Shown: positions 18,869 through 28,499, counted from the first letter of the stretch. The stretch is DNA of 64,000 bases from Neomesorhizobium albiziae (GCF_900114255.1 NZ_FOSL01000004.1:283772-347771), one strand, 5' to 3'. Numbers and translations are program-made. The notes: a model not told the origin generated them from the sequence alone.

Positions 18869-21826
18869 TCAGTGCGCTTCGTCCCAATTGTCGGCGGCGC
18901 GCGCATCGACATGCAACGGCACGACCATGCTGACGGCCGGCATGGCGGCATTCTCCATGACCTTCTTGACCACCGGCAGCGTCGCCTCGACTTCCTCCTC
19001 GGAAGTCTCGAAGATCAATTCGTCGTGCACCTGAAGCAGCATGCGCGCTGAAAGGCGGGCCTCCCTCAGCGCATCTTCCATGCGCACCATAGCGCGGCGG
19101 ATGATGTCGGCCGCCGAACCCTGGATCGGCGCGTTGATCGAGGCGCGTTCGTTGAAAGCGCGCACCGAGGGATTTGACGAGCGGATCTCGGGATAATGGA
19201 TGCGCCGCCCGAAGATGGTTTCGACATAACCCTTGTCGCGCGCCATCTGCTTGCTGCTGTCCATGTAGTCCTTGATGCCGGGAAAACGCTCGAAATACTT
19301 CTTGATGTAGGCGCCTGCCTCCTCGCGCGGGATGGAGAGCTGGTTGGCGAGGCCGAAAGCCGAGATGCCGTAGACGATGCCGAAATTGATCGCCTTGGCG
19401 CGCCGGCGCACATCGGAAGGCATGCCAGCGACCGGTACACCGAACATTTCCGACGCGGTCATCGCGTGGATGTCGACGCCGTCGGCAAACGCCTGCCGCA
19501 ACTGGGGAATGTCGGCGATATGGGCGAGCACCCTGAGCTCGATCTGGCTGTAGTCGGCCGACACCAGCTTGTTGCCCTTGTCGGCGATGAAGGCCGTGCG
19601 GATGCGGCGGCCCTCTGAGGTGCGGATCGGAATGTTCTGCAGATTGGGTTCCGACGACGAGATGCGCCCCGTGGGCGTGGAGGCGAGCGCGTAGGATGTA
19701 TGCAGGCGCTTGGTCTCGGGGTGGATGTATTCCGGCAGCGCGTCGGTATAGGTCGATTTCAGCTTGGTGAGCTGGCGCCAGTCGACGATACGTCGCGGCA
19801 GTTCGTAGCCTTCGGCGGCAAGCTCCTCGAGCAGTTGCGCGGTGGTCGACCACTGCCCCGATTTGGTCTTGGAGCCGCCCGGCAGTCCCATCTTGCCGAA
19901 CATGATGTCGCCGAGCTGCTTTGGCGAGCCGATTGTGAAGCGTTCGCCTGCGGCGGTGTAGACGTCCTCCTCCAGCGCCCCGGCGCGCTGTGCGAACTCG
20001 CCCGACAGGCGTGAAAGCATCTGGCGGTCGACCGAGATGCCGCGTTCCTCCATGCGCGCCAGCACCGGCACCAGCGGTCGTTCGAGGCGCTCATAGACCG
20101 AAACCAGCCCGTCCGCGGTAAGCCGCGGCTTCAGGATCTGCCACAGGCGGATGGCGATGTCGGCGCCCTCGGTGGCATAAGTCGTCGCCCGCTCGATATC
20201 GACGAGGTCGAAGGTGATGAGGTTCTTGCCGGAGCCGATCACCTCCTTGAACGGGATCATCTCGTGGCCCAGCCAGCGCTCGGCGAGCGCCGTTATGTCG
20301 TGCGAGCCGGTGCCGGCCCCGAGCACGTAGGAGATCAGCATCGTGTCGTCGAACGGAGCGACGTCGATGCCGAGGCGATGCATCATCAGCCAGTCATACT
20401 TGAGGTTGTGACCGATCTTCAGCACCGATCGGTCGGCGAGCAGCGGTTTCAGCGCCGAAAGGGCGTCGTTCAGCGCGATCTGGTTATCGGTGCGGCCGCC
20501 GCCGAGAAGGTCGGCCGCACTGGCGCGATGCCCAACCGGAATATAGGCCGCCCGGCCCGGCCCGACAGCCAGTGCAAAGCCGACCGGCTCGGCCCGCATC
20601 GGGTCGAGCGAAGTGGTTTCGGTGCGAAATGCCACGATGCCCGTCGCGCGCGCCTCCGCCACCCACTGCTCCAGTGTGGCCAGGTCGCGGATGCAGGCGT
20701 ATCCGGTGCGCTCGATCGTGGCCCCGACGACAGCCTGGGCACGCGCCGTGGCCAGCATTGCCGGCGTCTGCGGCGTGTCTGTCACGGCCGGGCCTGCGCC
20801 GGTCGTTGCCGGCCCGGCATTGCCGGGTTGTGGAGCAGCAGCCCGGACTTGCGGCTGGCCGGCTCCGACATCCGGGCCATGGGCCTCGGCGCCGCTTTCG
20901 ACGGCGATCTTGGCCGATTCGATTGCCGCGATGTCGGTACCGGTGGCTTCGGCAACGCGGCGGGTCAGCGTGGAAAATTCCATCGCCTTCAGAAAGGCGA
21001 TCAGCTTCTGGCCGTCCGGCGATTGCAGCACGAGATCGCCGAGCGGGTCGGCGACGGTGACATCGTCCTTCAGCCGGACCAGTTCACGTGAAATTCGTGC
21101 GTTTTCGGCATTCGAGATGATCGTTTCTCGGCGCTTGTCCTGTTTGATCTCGCCGGCCCGTGCCAGAAGCGTGTCGAGGTCGCCGAACGTTTCGAGCAAT
21201 TGCGCGGCCGTTTTCGGGCCGATGCCGGGCACGCCCGGCACGTTGTCGATCGAGTCGCCGGTCAGCGCCTGAAGGTCGATCATCTTCTCGGGCGGTACGC
21301 CCCATTTCTCGATGACTTCCGCAATACCGATCTGGCGGTCCTTCATCGGGTCGTACATCGAAACGTTCGGCCCGACGAGTTGCATCAGGTCCTTGTCGGA
21401 GGAAATGATGGTGACGTCGCCGCCGGCTTCCCGGGCAAGCCGCGCATAGGTGGCGATCAGGTCGTCGGCCTCGTAGCCTTCCATCTCCAGGCAGGGCAGG
21501 TCGAAGGCGCGCGTCGCCTCGCGGATCAGCCCGAATTGCGGGATCAGATCTTCGGGCGGCGCCGAGCGGTTGGCCTTGTACTCGGCATAGAGTTCGTTGC
21601 GGAAGGTTTTCGACGAATAGTCGAAAATGACGGCGAAATGCGTCGGCACCACGCCCACCGCGGTGTTCCTGGCGTCCTGCAACAGCTTCCATACCATGTT
21701 GCAGAAACCCAGCACCGCACTGACCGGAAGCCCGTCCGATTTGCGGTTGAGGGGCGGCAGCGCGTGATAGGCGCGGAAGATGTAGCCGGAGCCGTCGACA
21801 AGGAAGAGATGATCGCCATTTTTCAT
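18869..21826 (-). CDS. polA: DNA polymerase I
   Basis: 985 aa, with the 5'-nuclease domain at the N-terminus (LFLVDGSGYIFRAYHAL; EGYEADDLIATYA; TGDSIDNVPGVPGIGPKTA), a 3'-5' exonuclease-like domain around residues 385-600, and a complete polymerase domain (motif A DYSQIELRVLAHI, motif B RRRAKAINFGIVYG, motif C QVHDELIFE). The exonuclease domain is altered: the motif I Asp of the usual DTET is Arg401 (FRTETTSLD), and the motif III Asp of YAAED is Gly554 (YATEG). The Asp in NLKYDW is kept. Proofreading is therefore probably lost while repair synthesis and nick translation remain. I chose the ATG at 21826. Confidence 0.96.
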   Translation of the reverse strand: MKNGDHLFLVDGSGYIFRAYHALPPLNRKSDGLPVSAVLGFCNMVWKLLQDARNTAVGVVPTHFAVIFDYSSKTFRNELYAEYKANRSAPPEDLIPQFGLIREATRAFDLPCLEMEGYEADDLIATYARLAREAGGDVTIISSDKDLMQLVGPNVSMYDPMKDRQIGIAEVIEKWGVPPEKMIDLQALTGDSIDNVPGVPGIGPKTAAQLLETFGDLDTLLARAGEIKQDKRRETIISNAENARISRELVRLKDDVTVADPLGDLVLQSPDGQKLIAFLKAMEFSTLTRRVAEATGTDIAAIESAKIAVESGAEAHGPDVGAGQPQVRAAAPQPGNAGPATTGAGPAVTDTPQTPAMLATARAQAVVGATIERTGYACIRDLATLEQWVAEARATGIVAFRTETTSLDPMRAEPVGFALAVGPGRAAYIPVGHRASAADLLGGGRTDNQIALNDALSALKPLLADRSVLKIGHNLKYDWLMMHRLGIDVAPFDDTMLISYVLGAGTGSHDITALAERWLGHEMIPFKEVIGSGKNLITFDLVDIERATTYATEGADIAIRLWQILKPRLTADGLVSVYERLERPLVPVLARMEERGISVDRQMLSRLSGEFAQRAGALEEDVYTAAGERFTIGSPKQLGDIMFGKMGLPGGSKTKSGQWSTTAQLLEELAAEGYELPRRIVDWRQLTKLKSTYTDALPEYIHPETKRLHTSYALASTPTGRISSSEPNLQNIPIRTSEGRRIRTAFIADKGNKLVSADYSQIELRVLAHIADIPQLRQAFADGVDIHAMTASEMFGVPVAGMPSDVRRRAKAINFGIVYGISAFGLANQLSIPREEAGAYIKKYFERFPGIKDYMDSSKQMARDKGYVETIFGRRIHYPEIRSSNPSVRAFNERASINAPIQGSAADIIRRAMVRMEDALREARLSARMLLQVHDELIFETSEEEVEATLPVVKKVMENAAMPAVSMVVPLHVDARAADNWDEAH

Positions 21827-21954
21827 GGGCGTAAGCCCTAACGCGCAGGCGCCGGACTGTCTATTGCTATCGCCCGAACCGGCCTCCATTGCTGCCAGCA
21901 ACTACCACTTCAGGTGCATCACGGCTTTGTTACAAAGATGTAATTTTCGTGCCC

Positions 21955-21983
21955 TTGAATCGCCTCTTTTGAATTTCCAAATA
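21955..21983 (+). promoter_or_regulatory. Candidate promoter of the polA-adjacent sRNA
   Basis: TTGAAT at 21955-21960 and CAAATA at 21978-21983 are separated by 17 bases. The -35 element is reasonable and the -10 is a weak match. It is placed correctly to start a transcript near 21990. Confidence 0.35.
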
Positions 21984-21989
21984 GGGGCT

Positions 21990-22133
21990 ATCGGCAATTA
22001 TCGCCGAGTCCGGACCAAGGCCCGTCCCCCGCCTATCCCGGACAACTGCGGCAGCCTCATCCCCCTCTCCGGGCTGCCGCAACGTTTGAGTAAGGCCGCC
22101 GTGGTTCCCCCTCCACCACGGCGGCACTTTTTT
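21990..22133 (+). ncRNA. Candidate trans-acting small RNA next to polA (alpha-r7/Smr7C-like position)
   Basis: The gap between polA and the M20 peptidase holds about 145 bases with no good reading frame but strong RNA structure. One hairpin is GCGGCAGCC / GGCTGCCGC (about 22049-22082) with a C-rich loop containing ATCCCCCTCTCC. The terminator hairpin follows with a loop containing TTCCCCCTCC. Both loops could pair with Shine-Dalgarno sequences, as in many rhizobial sRNAs. From memory, Sinorhizobium carries a conserved sRNA (Smr7C, family alpha-r7) beside polA with a similar length. The 5' end is estimated from a weak promoter. Confidence 0.55.
22095..22133 (+). terminator. Strong Rho-independent terminator (end of sRNA candidate)
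   Basis: A perfect 10-base stem GCCGCCGTGG / CCACGGCGGC with an 11-base loop is followed by AC and six T. No rightward protein gene lies before it (polA reads away), so it must end some other transcript, most simply a small RNA. Confidence 0.88.
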
Positions 22134-22328
22134 ACCTGCTTCCCGCTCTGGTCCAACGCCGCCGGCTTCCCGTTTCCGCAGTGCCGCACTACAGCGCCGC
22201 GCGCCCGAAGGGACGCGCAAAAGGACGCTGTAGCACTTTAAACCTGCGCATGATCCCTTCCGAAAACCGATTCCGGTTTTCGGGGTCATGCGTTACGGTG
22301 GCGCCCGCAGATTCGAAAGGAAGCCGTT

Positions 22329-23714
<1,386 letters not shown>

Positions 23715-23725
23715 AAGGCTGAGCG

Positions 23726-24355
23726 ATGAGCAACGGCGTCACCATCCGCTTCCACAAAAACGATCTGCCCAATCTCGATCATTACAATGTCGCGTCGGTT
23801 GCCATCGACACCGAGACGCTCGGGCTCAACCCGCATCGCGACCGGCTTTGCGTCGTGCAGCTGTCGCCCGGTGATGGCAGCGCCGATGTCATCCAGATCG
23901 CGCCGGGGCAGCGCGAGGCCCCCAATCTCGTGGCCTTGCTGAAAAACCCTGCGATCACCAAGCTGTTCCATTTCGGCCGCTTCGACATCGCCGTGCTCTA
24001 TCACGCACTGGGAGCTTTGGCAGAGCCGGTGTTCTGCACCAAGATCGCCTCGCGGCTCACCCGCACCTACACCGACCGCCACGGTCTGAAGGATATCTGC
24101 TCCGAGCTTCTCGGCGTCGCTCTGTCCAAGCAGCAGCAGTCTTCCGACTGGGCGGCGGAGGTTCTGTCACCGGAGCAGCTGGACTATGCGGCCTCCGACG
24201 TCCTCTATTTGCACAGGCTGCGCGACGCCCTGTCGTCAAGGCTGGCGCGGGAAGGCCGCGTGGAGATCGCCGACGCCTGCTTCCGCTTCCTGCCGACGCG
24301 CTCCAAGCTGGACCTGCTCGGCTGGCCGGAAGACGACATTTTCGCTCACAGCTGA
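23726..24355 (+). CDS. Ribonuclease D-type 3'-5' exoribonuclease (short form)
   Basis: 209-aa DEDDy exonuclease domain protein. Motif I is AIDTETLGL (Asp, Glu), motif II is HFGRFDIAVL (Asp), and motif III is LDYAASDVLYL (Tyr and Asp). It lacks the C-terminal HRDC domains of E. coli RNase D, as is usual for the short alphaproteobacterial form that trims structured RNA 3' ends. Start ATG at 23726 with AAAGG before it. Probably co-transcribed with the M20 peptidase. Confidence 0.9.
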   Translation: MSNGVTIRFHKNDLPNLDHYNVASVAIDTETLGLNPHRDRLCVVQLSPGDGSADVIQIAPGQREAPNLVALLKNPAITKLFHFGRFDIAVLYHALGALAEPVFCTKIASRLTRTYTDRHGLKDICSELLGVALSKQQQSSDWAAEVLSPEQLDYAASDVLYLHRLRDALSSRLAREGRVEIADACFRFLPTRSKLDLLGWPEDDIFAHS

Positions 24356-24424
24356 CGGACGACTGGACTTAAAGCATGGCGTTATCTCAAAACCGCTGCA
24401 CACTTTTGCGCGACATACCCAGGG

Positions 24425-24769
24425 TTACGGCACGCGCAACGCCACGGCCGTGATTTTCAGGCTGGTGCTGCACAGAAGGACGTTGCCCTCTTCGTAGCGG
24501 ACATCGGTCAGAGCGTTGGCGCCCATCGTGGCGGCCTGCTGCTTTGCCGTGTCGAGCGCAACGTCCCAGCCCGGGCGGCTGTCCCAGAACCGGTTGAGGC
24601 AGGTCGTGGTGGTGAGCGGCCCGAGTTCGGCAGCACCTGCGGGCCTTTCCTCCAGCACCGCCACAACAGGTACGGCTGTTTTGGCGGTGTTGATACGCAG
24701 CGGTGCAATCTGCGCGCAGGCAGAGCCCGACAGCGCGGCCAGCAACACCGCAAGGGTTCCAATTCGCAT
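24425..24769 (-). CDS. Small lipoprotein, function unknown
   Basis: 114 aa. The N-terminal hydrophobic segment ends in LSGSAC, a plausible lipobox with Cys18 as lipidation site. The mature part holds TTTTCLNRFWD, AKQQAATMGANALTDVRYEEG and a later Cys in VLLCSTSL. The GANAL segment recalls RcsF/DUF4156-type envelope lipoproteins, but the match is too short to assign. This is the last gene with host-like composition before the accessory region. Confidence 0.7.
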   Translation of the reverse strand: MRIGTLAVLLAALSGSACAQIAPLRINTAKTAVPVVAVLEERPAGAAELGPLTTTTCLNRFWDSRPGWDVALDTAKQQAATMGANALTDVRYEEGNVLLCSTSLKITAVALRVP

Positions 24770-24924
24770 TGGTCGAGGCCTGTTTCGAACGAGATGTGTC
24801 GATCACTATGCCTTTCAACCCGTTGCTGGACAATTGAAGCTGTCGCGCGCCTGCTTCCCGGGCTTAATGCCTCCTTAGCAATAAGTACTTGAAATCGTTG
24901 GGACGCGTTACCGGATAGGCTGCT

Positions 24925-25827
24925 TTAAGCGTTGATAGCCCACTTCAACCCGCTCGCGTTTTGCAAAATCTTAATGACGGGTTTTTGAGCGAACGTTGCA
25001 ACGAAAGAGTGATGCACGCTCAAAACGTCCTCTTGGATGTCTTGATCGTCCTCAAACGCTTTCACATTCAGGCCGATGGCCTTGCAGTTGTCGATCAGGA
25101 AATGGTGTGAGTGCTCAGTCGTACCTTGGTAGTCCATGAGCTTGTCGACAATGGCTTTCGCTTGCGCCCTCGGGTTCTCATGACCCTTCACCATGTTTGC
25201 TTCTAGCCAGCTGGCGACCATCTGTCGCGTACCCTCGACCGCCCGCTCACAATCAAGAATGAAGGCGGGTGGATATTTCGAGAAGACCTGTTGCCACAAA
25301 AGTTGTTTGAGGGGCTCGGCCTTGATCTCAACGATTGCACGATCAACCTCAGCGAGGACTCCCATTGCGGGATGCCCTCTGATCTGCGGGTCGGTCGGCC
25401 CGAGGCACGAGTGCTTGCCCATCAAGATTTCTCGCCCCGCGCACGCAATCATCGTTCCTGCGGACATCGCTAGATGAGGAACAATGACCCGTATGTCGGG
25501 GCCGAACATCTTGTAAAGGTATTCAACGATTGCTCGGGTGGCTTCGGTTCCGCCGCCTGGCGTATGAAGAATGAGATCGAGGCCTCGCCTACGGTCAACG
25601 TTGTGCACTACGGCCATAAAACCGTTCATGTCTAAGTCGGTCAAAGCCGACTCGGGATGAACACGGCCGTCCGGCAAACGCCTCTGAAGAAAGCCAGAAT
25701 AGTAGGCCAACACAGTGCGACCTACTCTTGCCTCTAATTTCTGTAGATATTTGTCCCTGACCTGATCGCAGGCTTCAGGAGAGTTGATGGCGTCAATTTC
25801 GGAATTTATTTCGTTCCAAGTCGGCAT
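24925..25827 (-). CDS. ClpP-superfamily serine protease (serine dehydrogenase proteinase family)
   Basis: 300-aa soluble protein of the SDH_protease family (ClpP/crotonase fold). The oxyanion segment is LILHTPGGG (residues 86-93) and the catalytic Ser is Ser122 in MSAGTMIACAGR. GKHSCLGPTDPQIRG follows, as in this family, and a helical C-terminal half comes after. There is no signal peptide. The start overlaps the small upstream gene by 35 bases in another frame, implying coupled translation. Base composition is more AT-rich than the host genes to the left, suggesting acquisition. The substrate is unknown. Confidence 0.85.
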   Translation of the reverse strand: MPTWNEINSEIDAINSPEACDQVRDKYLQKLEARVGRTVLAYYSGFLQRRLPDGRVHPESALTDLDMNGFMAVVHNVDRRRGLDLILHTPGGGTEATRAIVEYLYKMFGPDIRVIVPHLAMSAGTMIACAGREILMGKHSCLGPTDPQIRGHPAMGVLAEVDRAIVEIKAEPLKQLLWQQVFSKYPPAFILDCERAVEGTRQMVASWLEANMVKGHENPRAQAKAIVDKLMDYQGTTEHSHHFLIDNCKAIGLNVKAFEDDQDIQEDVLSVHHSFVATFAQKPVIKILQNASGLKWAINA

Positions 25828-25987
25828 CTGAAAGCACCGTGTCCGAGCGCACGGTTATGGGAGTGAACTCGCCGTAACCCGAAAAGGATGCGCCACCAAA
25901 ATCCAAGGCAGAAGCAACGCTGCCATGCTCGGAAACAAAATGCAGATCGATGCCCGCTTCCTTCAAAGCGGCTTCGCGACGTGTCAT
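25793..25987 (-). CDS. Small protein overlapping the protease gene, unknown function
   Basis: 64 aa from the ATG at 25987, which has GGAGGGGAGC directly before it. An in-frame ATG at 26032 also has a good site (GGAGAG) and would add 15 residues. The protein is MTRREAALKEAGIDLHFV followed by a Gly/Ser-rich middle (DFGGASFSGYGEF) and an acidic end. Its last 35 bases overlap the protease start. I recognise no family. The tight overlap suggests a regulator, adaptor or antitoxin-like partner of the protease, which is inference. Confidence 0.7.
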   Translation of the reverse strand: MTRREAALKEAGIDLHFVSEHGSVASALDFGGASFSGYGEFTPITVRSDTVLSDADLERNKFRN

Positions 25988-26159
25988 GCTCCCCTCCATT
26001 GACGCGTTATTGTGATTGATTCGCTTTTGCATAGCACTCTCCGAATCAATAATCAAAATATCTCTTGACACCTATTAAGAAACGCTTGAGGCGCGAGTCG
26101 CGTTCCGCCATATATCTTTGAATTGCAGCGGGGCGTTCGGGCAGGGGCATAGAAAACAC

Positions 26160-26516
26160 ATGATTTTGATCGCTGGGGCGGTCGCCCTGCACGCCTTCAC
26201 TGCCGTTGACGGGGACACAGTAACGATCGCGGGGGAGCGTATTCGGATCGCTAACATAGACACCCCGGAAATTCACCACGCGCAATGCGACGCCGAAAAG
26301 CGGCTTGGCCTAGTCGCCAAGAGAAGATTGGAATCATTGCTCGGCCAAGGCGAAATCGCCATCACCCGCGGTGATCCTTATACGGGCCGCGTGAAGGATC
26401 GCCACGGGCGGACCCTCGCGGTCATTAGTGTAGCCGGCCGCGATGTCGGCCGTATTCTGATTGACGAAGGCTTAGCGCGCGAATGGACCGGTCGCCGTGC
26501 GCCATGGTGCCAATAG
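26160..26516 (+). CDS. Thermonuclease-like (SNase) protein
   Basis: 118 aa of the staphylococcal nuclease fold. VDGDTVTI and RIANIDTPEIH give the calcium-binding Asp and the catalytic Arg/Glu region, and DPYTGRVKDRHGRTLAVI supplies the second active Arg. The C-terminus WTGRRAPWC is typical of the short alphaproteobacterial forms. The ATG at 26160 is used; the N-terminus is weakly hydrophobic and may or may not be a signal. It is common as cargo near prophage ends. Confidence 0.85.
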   Translation: MILIAGAVALHAFTAVDGDTVTIAGERIRIANIDTPEIHHAQCDAEKRLGLVAKRRLESLLGQGEIAITRGDPYTGRVKDRHGRTLAVISVAGRDVGRILIDEGLAREWTGRRAPWCQ

Positions 26517-26519
26517 ACG

Positions 26520-26783
26520 TTATCCGCCCTTGGCCTTGCTATAGGGGTTTTCCGGCGCCCTGGCCGAGTGATCCGGAACACAGGTGAGATCGACATTTTT
26601 CCCGCCGCAGGCGTCGCATCTGAGCCGGGGGAGGATGTCATCGCGCATGGCCGGGGCATCGGGGCCGAAACGGTCCCTCAGTTCTTCAAGAGGCAGCACC
26701 CGGACGTTGCGGCAGGCATCGTCCAAGCAAAATGCCGTTACCTTCATCCTCTCGTCGATCAGCGATTGAAACGTCCAGCCCAT
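26520..26783 (-). CDS. Small zinc-ribbon-like protein
   Basis: 87 aa. Two Cys clusters are present: FCLDDAC near residue 20 and LRCDACGGKNVDLTC near residue 58, a likely zinc-binding arrangement. The start MGWTFQSLIDERMKV resembles a group of rhizobial hypothetical proteins I have seen before. It ends four bases from the end of the nuclease gene (convergent). Function unknown. Confidence 0.7.
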   Translation of the reverse strand: MGWTFQSLIDERMKVTAFCLDDACRNVRVLPLEELRDRFGPDAPAMRDDILPRLRCDACGGKNVDLTCVPDHSARAPENPYSKAKGG

Positions 26784-26886
26784 GGGCCGAGATATAGATC
26801 AAATCGATAGCCCCGCAATCACCCCCAGAGACCCCTCCCTTGGATGTTGTGCTGGAACTATTACGATGCGCTAATGTTGTGGAGCC

Positions 26887-27114
26887 ATGAGAAGCGACAA
26901 CGTCATCCCACTTCACAAAGATATTCGAGCGGAAATCAAACGGGAGATGGCCCGCGCGGTCGCGAGATTCGGGAAACACCACATCGAGGTCATGGCAATT
27001 TCCTCTAGCTGGGGCGACACCATGGACGACAATGAGGTGCTTGCGGCCCTACGAAGGCTCAACAAGGCCGGATCGATTTTCGAACACATCACCCACCGGG
27101 CAGATGACGAATGA
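26887..27114 (+). CDS. Hypothetical protein, first gene of ligase operon
   Basis: 75 aa, charged and mostly helical: MRSDNVIPLHKDIRAEIKREMARAV (shortened) then FGKHHIEV and DNEVLAALRRLNKAG. The segment NEVLAALRRLNKAGSIFEHI resembles a small winged-helix or EF-hand-like helix pair, but I do not assign it. GGAG lies very close to the ATG. Its stop overlaps the next start (ATGA). Confidence 0.6.
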   Translation: MRSDNVIPLHKDIRAEIKREMARAVARFGKHHIEVMAISSSWGDTMDDNEVLAALRRLNKAGSIFEHITHRADDE

Positions 27115-27338
27115 CGTTCACCTCGCCGAGAAACCCGGATCACTACCCTGACCGTGATATCGACTGCCAAGTCTCGATCGACGAGGCCTTTCGGGAGTTG
27201 TGGGAGAATATCGCGGCTGCGGGCTGGGGACCGGAGGAGATCGCCAGCGCCCTGTACGAGCTGACGGATAACCATCTCACTGCTCTTCGTGAGAACGACG
27301 TAGTGACCCGCCGGCTTACCGCTCAAGGTGAAAACTGA
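27111..27338 (+). CDS. Hypothetical protein, second gene of ligase operon
   Basis: 75 aa, acidic: it contains QVSIDEAFRELWENIAAAG and GWGPEEIASALYELTDNHL, predicted helices like a small regulatory or adaptor protein. It overlaps the genes on either side by one to four bases, so translation is coupled through the operon. No family recognised. Confidence 0.6.
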   Translation: MTFTSPRNPDHYPDRDIDCQVSIDEAFRELWENIAAAGWGPEEIASALYELTDNHLTALRENDVVTRRLTAQGEN

Positions 27339-27535
27339 TGCCAGGCCCCAAAATCGATCGAGGGGACAAGATTACGATCGAGGTCGAGGTGCTATCGGCT
27401 TGGGCCGATGGAACTGTCACCTTCTCGCTTTTCGGTCATCCCGGCATGACGACCATACCCGGTGACTCCCCTCAGATAGTTGGCATTAAAAAGGGCAAAC
27501 CGTCGACGCCGTCGCGCAAACGGACCGACGCATGA
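27338..27535 (+). CDS. Hypothetical protein, third gene of ligase operon
   Basis: 65 aa. The beta-rich middle (DKITIEVEVLSAWADGTVTF) suggests a small barrel, followed by a basic Ser/Lys tail (KKGKPSTPSRKRTDA) that could contact DNA. The start is one base inside the previous stop (TGATG) and the end overlaps the ligase ATG (ATGA). No family recognised. Confidence 0.6.
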   Translation: MPGPKIDRGDKITIEVEVLSAWADGTVTFSLFGHPGMTTIPGDSPQIVGIKKGKPSTPSRKRTDA

Positions 27536-28491
27536 AATGGGCGCGCAGCGCGGCGAGCGCCCGTGACAAGCCCCGGATCCCCGCCGGCGTTGTCCCACCA
27601 ATGCATCCCACCCTTGTCGACAAGGTGCCTGTAGGTCCGAACTGGATCCACGAGATCAAATGGGACGGCTACCGGGTCGGGGCGTACCTTCAGGACGGCA
27701 ACGTTCGGGTTCTCACCCGTAACCTACATGACTGGACGAAGGAGTTCCCAACCATCGTCCAGGCGATGGCTCAGCTGAAGGCCACCAATGCCATGATCGA
27801 CGGCGAGGCTTTTGTCGCCGACGTGGGCGGCATGTCGCACTTCAATCTGCTGCAGCGCGCGCTCGGCCGCGGCGGCGACCGAAGCCGGATCATGTTCGCC
27901 GTATTCGACCTGACAATGCTGAACGGCGAGGATCTTCGCGATCGGCCGCTTACTGAGCGGCGCGCAAAACTCTTTGACCTTCTGGGTAATCCGCAACCGG
28001 AGGGTATCGTCTTCAGCGAAACGATCGAGGGCAATCCCGGTGACCTGTTGCAGCAGGCCTGCGCGTTTGGTTTGGAAGGTGTCGTCTCGAAGCGGCTGGA
28101 CAGCCCATACCGCTCTGGCAGGCGGGAGGAATGGGTAAAGGCTAAATGCATCAAAAGCGACGAGTTCATCGTCATCGGGTATGAGCCTGGCGGCAGCTAT
28201 GGAGGGCTAGGAAGCTTGCTGCTGGCAACGGGCCAAGACGGCAAGCTGGCCTATGTAGGCGGTGTCGGGACCGGCTTCAACTCCCGAAGCGCCCCTCCCC
28301 TGAAGGCCAAGCTCGATACGATCCAGACCGGCTCGTCACCAATCCCCAGGCTCAGGAACAAGAACGCCGTCTGGACGCGGCCAGAGATCGTTGTCGAGGT
28401 CGAGTTTCGCGGCTGGACCGAGGATGGCCAGCTTCGGCATCCCTCATTCAAGCGGGTCCGCGACGACCGGTCGGCGGGTGAGCTTTTCTAG
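27532..28491 (+). CDS. ATP-dependent DNA ligase (LigD ligase-domain type)
   Basis: 319 aa. Adenylation domain: motif I EIKWDGYR with Lys43 as the AMP-accepting residue, then IDGEAFVAD (motif III), FAVFDLTMLNG, EGVVSKRLDSPYRSG (motif IV) and EEWVKAKC (motif V). An OB-fold domain follows (YVGGVGTGF..., VVEVEFRGWTEDGQLRHPSFKR). The polymerase and nuclease domains of full LigD are absent, so it is a stand-alone ligase like LigC or those in phages. It would seal nicks in DNA. It ends nine bases from the convergent phage kinase gene. Confidence 0.92.
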   Translation: MKWARSAASARDKPRIPAGVVPPMHPTLVDKVPVGPNWIHEIKWDGYRVGAYLQDGNVRVLTRNLHDWTKEFPTIVQAMAQLKATNAMIDGEAFVADVGGMSHFNLLQRALGRGGDRSRIMFAVFDLTMLNGEDLRDRPLTERRAKLFDLLGNPQPEGIVFSETIEGNPGDLLQQACAFGLEGVVSKRLDSPYRSGRREEWVKAKCIKSDEFIVIGYEPGGSYGGLGSLLLATGQDGKLAYVGGVGTGFNSRSAPPLKAKLDTIQTGSSPIPRLRNKNAVWTRPEIVVEVEFRGWTEDGQLRHPSFKRVRDDRSAGELF

Positions 28492-28499
28492 TTTGCAAT

